In this document: piece by piece, positions 59,058-64,000 of the stretch
How positions within the stretch are numbered: position 1 is the first letter of the stretch
How the letters are laid out: each line of letters begins with the position of its first letter
NCBI GenBank assembly: GCA_031772625.1
Contig: CM062805.1
Span: 519,544,683-519,608,682, forward strand
DNA: 64,000 nt
Direction: 5' to 3'
Origin: Pinus tabuliformis
Lineage: Eukaryota; Streptophyta; Pinopsida; Pinales; Pinaceae
Made by a program: the position numbers and the translations under genes
The notes under the pieces: generated by a model
What the model was told of the DNA's origin: nothing
Database searches by the model: none
What the model saw: only the letters and a program-made list of their open reading frames with translations

Positions 59058-60047
59058 ATGGATAGAATGGGTGTTGTACTAGAATTGCTGAACACTCTAA
59101 TACATTCTACCACGGACAATACAATTATGATTGATAAAGCCATTGTCGCAAACATTCAAATCTGTTTGAAAAATGTACAAGAAAATATTGAGTTTTTGCA
59201 GCTGGAAACAAAGCTACAACAGGAAGAATTACACCAGTGGAGTCATCATTCTGAACCTGTTTTTGTTCAGAACAATGAAGCAGACTCCCATAAACAACAA
59301 GTCAATATTGTTCAAGTTCATTCAGATTCAGTACCCAATAAAGCAGCAGTTGTACATGCAGATGCAGAAACTCAATCTACACTTCCCAAGCCCATCATCA
59401 GACCTTGGGAACAGCTTGTCCACAACAAGCACAGAACAGGTCTTGGATATGACAAGGACTTGTCCTTTCATATTCCAGACTACTCAAAGCCGATTCAGTT
59501 TCAGAGTTCTGGATTCATTTATGACAGTTCACCTGCTCCTCATGACAATGCACCTACTCCTCATGACAGTTCAGCTTCAGCTGTTCCAGACTCTGCCCCT
59601 CTTCCACAGCAACAACAACAACAAATTGTAAAATGCCAACACTGTGACCGAGTTGGCCATTTGAAATATCACTGTTTTGATCTTCATCCATGTAAGCACT
59701 GTCATAAAACCAACCATTCTTCACACAGATGCTTCAAAAACAAACGTCCTGCAAGAACAAAGATTCATCTTGGATGGATCGCTTCTTGGCAATGGGCATC
59801 AACAGCCAAGAAGATATTCCAAATGCATGTTAGAACTTGTTCTAGAGTATGGAACAGTCTTGCAGTTGAGTTTTCTCCATCTTCTCACCTTGTACCTGAC
59901 AGGGGGGGAAATGATGGTCATCTACAAGCTTCAAAGTCACATCAAGCGAGCCTGAGCCACAACCTGCCACACCAGTTTCAGAGTTGTAGCCAGAGAAAAA
60001 GATGCCTGAACATGCCTTCAGTTGGCAATCTGGGACACTTCCTCTAG
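59058..60047 (+). CDS. Element F gag-like protein
   Basis: An open frame of 329 codons. An N-terminal helical part (residues 1-70) is followed by a polar linker. A segment with PIIRPWEQLVHNKHRTGLGY comes next, then Pro/His/Asp-rich repeats (APHDNAPTPHD) and a Gln run. Two zinc knuckles follow: C193-x2-C196-x4-H201-x4-C206 and C212-x2-C215-x4-H220-x4-C225. Two CCHC knuckles are typical of retrotransposon gag, which binds and packages RNA. The last 90 or so residues after the knuckles look unrelated. No protease, integrase or RT follows, so the element is non-autonomous. I could not find its 5' LTR. Confidence 0.65.
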   Translation: MDRMGVVLELLNTLIHSTTDNTIMIDKAIVANIQICLKNVQENIEFLQLETKLQQEELHQWSHHSEPVFVQNNEADSHKQQVNIVQVHSDSVPNKAAVVHADAETQSTLPKPIIRPWEQLVHNKHRTGLGYDKDLSFHIPDYSKPIQFQSSGFIYDSSPAPHDNAPTPHDSSASAVPDSAPLPQQQQQQIVKCQHCDRVGHLKYHCFDLHPCKHCHKTNHSSHRCFKNKRPARTKIHLGWIASWQWASTAKKIFQMHVRTCSRVWNSLAVEFSPSSHLVPDRGGNDGHLQASKSHQASLSHNLPHQFQSCSQRKRCLNMPSVGNLGHFL

Positions 60048-60441
60048 CAGAAGACTCCAGCTTCTTGCCAGTTTTGGAAGAGTTCCAGGAATTACAGAGT
60101 TGTTGGTCATCCTTAAACCATCACAGATTAAGAACACTTCCTCTAGCAGAAGACTCCAGCTTCTTGCCAGTTTTGGAAGAGTTCCAGGAATTGCATTAAG
60201 CATTCCAGAGTTGTTGGTTATCCTTAAACCATCACAGGTTGAGACTTCCCTTTTCAGGTTGAAGTTTTACCTTTTATGCGGGGTGATACCTCCCTTTTAT
60301 GGTTGAAGGTTTCCCTCTTTAAAACAATAGGATCACTTCCTCTAGCAGAAAACTTCAGTTTCTTGCCAGTTTTGGAAGAGTTCCGGGAACTGCACTAAGC
60401 GTTCCAGTGTTGGTGGTCATCCTTAAACCACCGCCCTTTAT
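60035..60441 (+). repeat. Three ~100-bp repeats downstream of the F gag
   Basis: Units begin with CACTTCCTCTAGCAGAA at 60035, 60134 and 60333. They share CTTGCCAGTTTTGGAAGAGT and end in ATCCTTAAACCA. Units 1 and 2 are adjacent. Unit 3 is about 90 bases further on and more diverged. Confidence 0.88.
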
Positions 60442-60540
60442 ACCAACATTTCATAGAGCACATTCAGCCTAGTGCTGCCATGCATTTTTTGCACATTTTG
60501 TATTACAGCTCTCTTCTTGGACTCATACATAACCCTTCGG

Positions 60541-60724
60541 ATTAAGGGGGGGAATGTTGGACACCTAATCCTAATGGGTTAGTGTGGAAGTCGAATGGAC
60601 AAAAGCAGTCCAAGAGACCTTGGGATCTGAATCCCAAGAGTCACATATTGTACTATAAATGTATATCTGATGTTAATAAAAATGCATCACATGATTTATC
60701 TTTCATATCTTTCTTTGCTGTCCA
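60541..60724 (+). mobile_element. Polypurine tract and 3' LTR of element F
   Basis: ATTAAGGGGGGGAA (60541-60554) is a clear polypurine tract. Directly after it the LTR starts TGTTGGACACCTAATCC at 60555. The LTR contains TATTGTACTATAAAT and probably ends at GCTGTCCA (60724), although another end near 60748 is possible. Confidence 0.65.
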
Positions 60725-60746
60725 TGTGTGTTTAATAGTTCTTTAG

Positions 60747-60953
60747 CCAAAGAATCTTGTGGGAGGTCATCCCTTGATCTTGGGGCAACCATGGGTTGCT
60801 ACGGTCGATTCTTATATCAGATGTCGTTCTGGTGATATGTATATTTTCCATAGAGATTCCAGAAAGAAAGACACCTTATGTCCACCTGCTAGATCCATTC
60901 AGGAGCTGCAAGACACTTTATGGTTAGACTATAGTAGTGATGAGGAGACCTAG
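60747..60953 (+). pseudogene. Element G protease C-terminal part
   Basis: The frame reads GGHPLILGQPWVATVDSYIR, then CRSGDMYIF and CPPARSIQELQD. LILGQPW corresponds to the conserved ILGRPW near the end of gypsy retropepsin domains. The catalytic Asp part lies upstream and is not present, apparently removed at the junction with element F. After a stop, an acidic linker (VESSEEGEIQDFLNNLD) at 60963-61199 leads toward RT. Confidence 0.75.
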
Positions 60954-61361
60954 CCTTTTTCCTTGATACATCAGAATGTTGAGTCCTCAGAGGAGGGTGA
61001 GATTCAAGACTTCCTAAATAATCTAGACACCATGCCCAATTTTGAATCATTGAGTCATATTTTTAGTCTAGATTTTCAGGAAGGATATGACTATCTACCT
61101 CCATCATCACCATCTCTAGCGACACCTTTGTGTGCTCTTGAACCTGACACTACACTTGTTGAGATTAGTCTAGGTAAATCCTTGTATATCAGTTTATAGT
61201 TGGATCCTTCTCAAAGAGAGTAGCTTGTGAATTTGTTGCGGAACCATCTTGATGCCTTTGCATGGGGTTATGAATATATGAATGGCATCCCTCCTGAAAC
61301 TTGTACACACCAAATCTATATTCAGGATGGAGCATGACCTATTCGACAAACCCAAAGGCGA

Positions 61362-62053
61362 ATGAACCCAGATCTAAGAGATATTTTAAAGGAAGAATTG
61401 CAAAAACTCTTAAAAGTTGATTTTATCTATCCCATTTCTAACAGCGAGTGGGTCTCTCCATTAGTGTTAGTCCCAAAGAAATATGGGAGATGGCACGTTT
61501 GTATTGATTATAGAGAATTGAATAAATCCACTCTCAAAGATTACTTCCCCCTTCCTTTCATCGACCAGGTACTCGATACCCTTGCTGGTAAGAAGTACTT
61601 TTCTTTTCTAGATCGCTTTAGCGGATACAACCAGATAAAGATAACACCCAAGGATCAAGACAAAACTACTTCTACATGTCCATGGGGTACATTTTCTTAT
61701 CGATTGCTTCCATTTGGGCTATGTAATGCCCCAGATACCTTCCAAAGGGAAGTCTTGGCTATTTTTGCTGACCTTGAATGCGTAGAAATCTATATGGATG
61801 ATTTCTCTGTTTTTGTTATTCATTTCAGGAAGCCCTCAAGAATCTAGAAAAAGTGCTTCTGAGCTACCAAGAAGCCCATCTCGCCTTGAGTGACAATAAA
61901 TGCAGATTAATTTGCATGGCGGGAGTAATTCTTGGACATCTTATTTCTGAAAAAGGTATCCAGGTTGACCCTGCAAAAATAGAAGTCATTTCGAGTCTTC
62001 CTATACCCAAAACTGAAAGGGAAGTGAGAGGTTTTCTAGGACATGTGGGCTAG
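61362..62053 (+). pseudogene. Element G reverse transcriptase
   Basis: The plus frames carry WVSPLVLVPKKYGRWHVCID, YRELNKSTLKDYFPLPFIDQ, YFSFLDRFSGYNQIKI, CPWGTFSYRLLPFGLCNAPD and VEIYMDDFSVF, with both catalytic motifs present. A frame change near 61840 leads to LALSDNKCRLICMAGVILGH and PKTEREVRGFLGHVG. LCNAPD has Asp where the family has Ala-Thr. It is very similar in plan to B and C but belongs to a separate lineage and the opposite strand. Confidence 0.9.
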
Positions 62054-62099
62054 TATAGGAGATTCGTTGAGAATTATCAAGGATAGGTACCCCCATTTT

Positions 62100-62640
62100 C
62101 CAACTTTTGGCTAAAGATAGTGAGTTTTCTTGGTCTACAGCTTGCCAACAGTCGTTTGAGGCATGGAAGGAAAAGTTAGCTCAGGCACTAGTTTTGAGAT
62201 GACCAAGCTGGTCCCTGCCATTCCATATTTCCTCTGATGCCTCATATACTTCTATTGGTGTAGCTTTTGGACAAAAAGAAGACAAACAATCTTATGCTAT
62301 TTATTTCATTAGCAAAAACTTGTCACCTGTTGAACTCAATTATACTATTACTGGGAAATAGTTTTTAGCTATAATTTTTTCTATTAATAAATTCAGACAT
62401 TATATTATAGGATATGAAGTTTTTGTACATACTGACCATTCTACTATAAGATATTTGATGAATAAACCATTAACTAGTAGTAGGGTAACTAGGTGGTTAC
62501 TATTATTATAGGAATTTAACATTACTATTGTTGATAGACCATGGAAATCCAATGTAGTAGCAAATTATCTTTCAAGATTAAATAATCCTAGTGAAGCAAT
62601 TCCTGTTGATGATGATTTTCTTGACGAACATCTTTTTGCT
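62100..62640 (+). pseudogene. Element G RNase H
   Basis: Reading through stops, the plus strand gives SSDASYTSIGVAFGQKED, SYAIYFISKNLSPVELNYTI, then FLAIIFSINKFRHYIIGYEV and VHTDHSTIRYLMNKPL, followed by a NVVANYLSRL motif. These are the standard RNase H blocks fused to gypsy RT. Two in-frame stops (near 62360 and 62510) break it. A tail (DDDFLDEHLFAVSTKSPWFS) links it to integrase. Confidence 0.85.
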
Positions 62641-63606
62641 GTGTCAACAAAATCTCCGTGGTTTTCTAACATAGCTAACTATTTAGTCACTGGAAAATTA
62701 CCACCTCACTTATCCACTCGTGAAAAGCGGAATATCATTCAGAGAATTGCTGCATATTCTTGGATCCAAGGGCACCTCTTTTACATCAGAGAAGATCTCA
62801 TTATCCGTAGATGTGTAATAGAGGAAGAGGTGTTTGTTATCTTAAAATCTGCCCATGATGAACCTTGTGGAGTTCACTTCCCCGATAAGAAGACTGCATA
62901 CAAAGTGTTACGAGTTGGCTATTTTTGGCCTTCCTTGTTCAAGGATGCCAAACAATATGTCAAGTGGTGTGATAGCTGTCAGTGAATTGGCCAGCTTAAT
63001 CAAACCAATGAAATTCCTTTATGCTTGGGTTATGATTGAGCCTTTTGAAAAATGGGTTATTGATTTTGTAGGACCAATAAATTCCTCATCATCAAATAAA
63101 AAACATATTTGGTTTGTACAGATTTTTTTACAAATTGGGTAGAAGCTAAAGATGTTCCTTTTGCTACTGAAAGAATGGTTGTTGATTTTCTTTTTGCTGA
63201 AACCTTTACTAGATTTGGTGTGCCTAGAGAAATTGTCTCTGACAATGGATCGCAGTTTATTTCTAATATGGTACAGGGTGTGATGGGGCAGTATAAAATA
63301 CGGCATAGAAGATCTACACCATATTACCTACAAGCCCATGGTCAGTTGGAGTCCACAAACAAGGTAATTGAGTCCATCCTCACAAAGACATTAAACATGT
63401 ATAGAAAGGATTGGGCTGACAAATTACCAGAAGCATTGTGGGCCTATAGAACCACTTGGATAAATAGCACAGGACACACACCATATGAGCTGATGTATGG
63501 GAAACAAGTCCTCTTACTGATAGAATTCCAAATCAATACTTTCAGGACTGCAGTCCAATTGGGGCTAGATCTCTCTGAAGCACACAAAAACTCCTTCTAT
63601 AATTAA
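62641..63606 (+). pseudogene. Element G integrase zinc region and core
   Basis: The first frame (to 62985) ends with the zinc-binding region: SAHDEPCGVHFPDKKTAYKV and YVKWCDSCQ. A frame change near 62985-63110 interrupts the first part of the core (WVIDFVGPIN in another frame). The core resumes with DFFTNWVEAKDVPFATERMV, EIVSDNGSQFISNMVQG and then a stretch through HGQLESTNKVIESILTKTLN, which supplies the second Asp and the Glu. ALWAYRTTWINSTGHTPYEL is also typical. It would insert element DNA if intact. Confidence 0.88.
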
Positions 63607-63639
63607 ACGAGTTAGATGAAATCTGAAGGGATGTTGTTC

Positions 63640-63986
63640 AGCATAACATCTTGGTTCAACAACAGAATAAGAAGTGGCATGACAAGTCCATTCAGAAAAA
63701 TCAGTTCCAACTAGGTGATTGGGTACTCCTTTACGATTCAAGATTCAAACATTTTAAAGGAAAATTCCATACACGCTAGATGGGACCCTATGAGGTGGTC
63801 AAAGTGTTTGAAAATGGAGCAGTAGAAATCAAAACTATTGATGAATGGAATTCTATGTTCCTGGTAAATGCGCATAGATTGAAGGTATATTTTCAGCCAC
63901 TTACTAAAGGAGATTTTATGAAGCAAGTCCAACAACCATTTGAAAAGGAGTTGGTAGGTGATAATACCGACCTGTTGAAGAATTGA
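63640..63986 (+). pseudogene. Element G integrase C-terminal domain
   Basis: The strand reads a WHDKSIQKNQFQLGDWVLLYD-type segment and then GPYEVVKVFENGAVEIKTID and FLVNAHRLKVYFQPL. This is the GPF/Y module of gypsy integrase. A TAG near 63778 splits it. No chromodomain follows within the window. Confidence 0.8.
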
Positions 63987-64000
63987 TTCCTTCTTGTCCT

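Larger units (their letters stand above)
60747..64000 (+). mobile_element. Element G: plus-strand Ty3/gypsy, 5' truncated and running off the window
   Basis: Protease C-terminus, RT, RNase H, integrase core and integrase C-terminus occur in order on the plus strand, broken by several stops and frame changes. The integrase end (GAVEI, VNAHRLKVYFQPL) is that of non-chromodomain gypsy elements. gag and the protease active site are missing at the junction with element F, and the 3' LTR is outside the window. Confidence 0.85.

Noticed and set aside
60018..60306. Three overlapping open frames of 61-94 codons on both strands
   Set aside because: They are translations of the ~100-bp repeats downstream of the F gag.

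Overview
This looks like nuclear DNA of a seed plant, most probably a gymnosperm. It is built almost entirely from retrotransposons, and one tract looks mitochondrial. I see no host protein-coding gene, rRNA or tRNA. Three exact 36-nt elements with AAGG at both ends resemble the Bpu elements described from Cycas mitochondrial DNA. A cycad is therefore my first guess, but that is inference. A 100-base run of N at 44201-44300 shows this is a scaffold, and the two sides of the gap differ in character.

Left of the gap there is a nest of insertions. After about 1.9 kb of unrecognised AT-rich sequence comes a degenerate minisatellite-like array (1859-5398). It runs into a broken retrotransposon LTR, Z (5399-8165). 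Z is interrupted by element C (8166 to the gap), and C's integrase gene is split by element B (13228-37087, target duplication GTTTG). B's left LTR was in turn hit by element D (13539-20865, target duplication GTAGG) and by a 1.2-kb TIR element (21345-22560, target duplication GAGATGGAG). With these removed, B's two LTRs are about 4427 and 4438 bp. B and C are giant Ty3/gypsy elements of Tat/Ogre type, coded on the minus strand. Their order is gag, protease, an extra RNase H, reverse transcriptase, RT-linked RNase H, integrase.

The most unusual point is that each giant LTR (Z, C, and both of B) holds a conserved minus-strand gene of about 500 codons, with a globular domain followed by a coiled coil. 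It lies downstream of a TATA box, so it would fall in a 3.7-kb leader ahead of gag. D carries a different reading frame of 1223 codons with only four internal stops.

Right of the gap, 44301-50951 holds a truncated element E. It has a gag-protease reading frame, a primer-binding site and a 1070-bp LTR, and is accompanied by a family of small TTAACGAG...CTCG hairpins. From 50952 to about 58850 the DNA looks mitochondrial. It holds a LINE fragment, a degenerate pararetrovirus-like protease with a Bpu-like element inserted in frame, a 44-bp tandem repeat, and an apparently unreported 31-nt AAGG-bounded repeat family. The window ends with a gag-only retroelement F (59058 to about 60724) and a plus-strand gypsy element G (60747 to the end).

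Nearly every reading frame is broken, usually by in-frame stops, so this is a graveyard of elements rather than an active locus.
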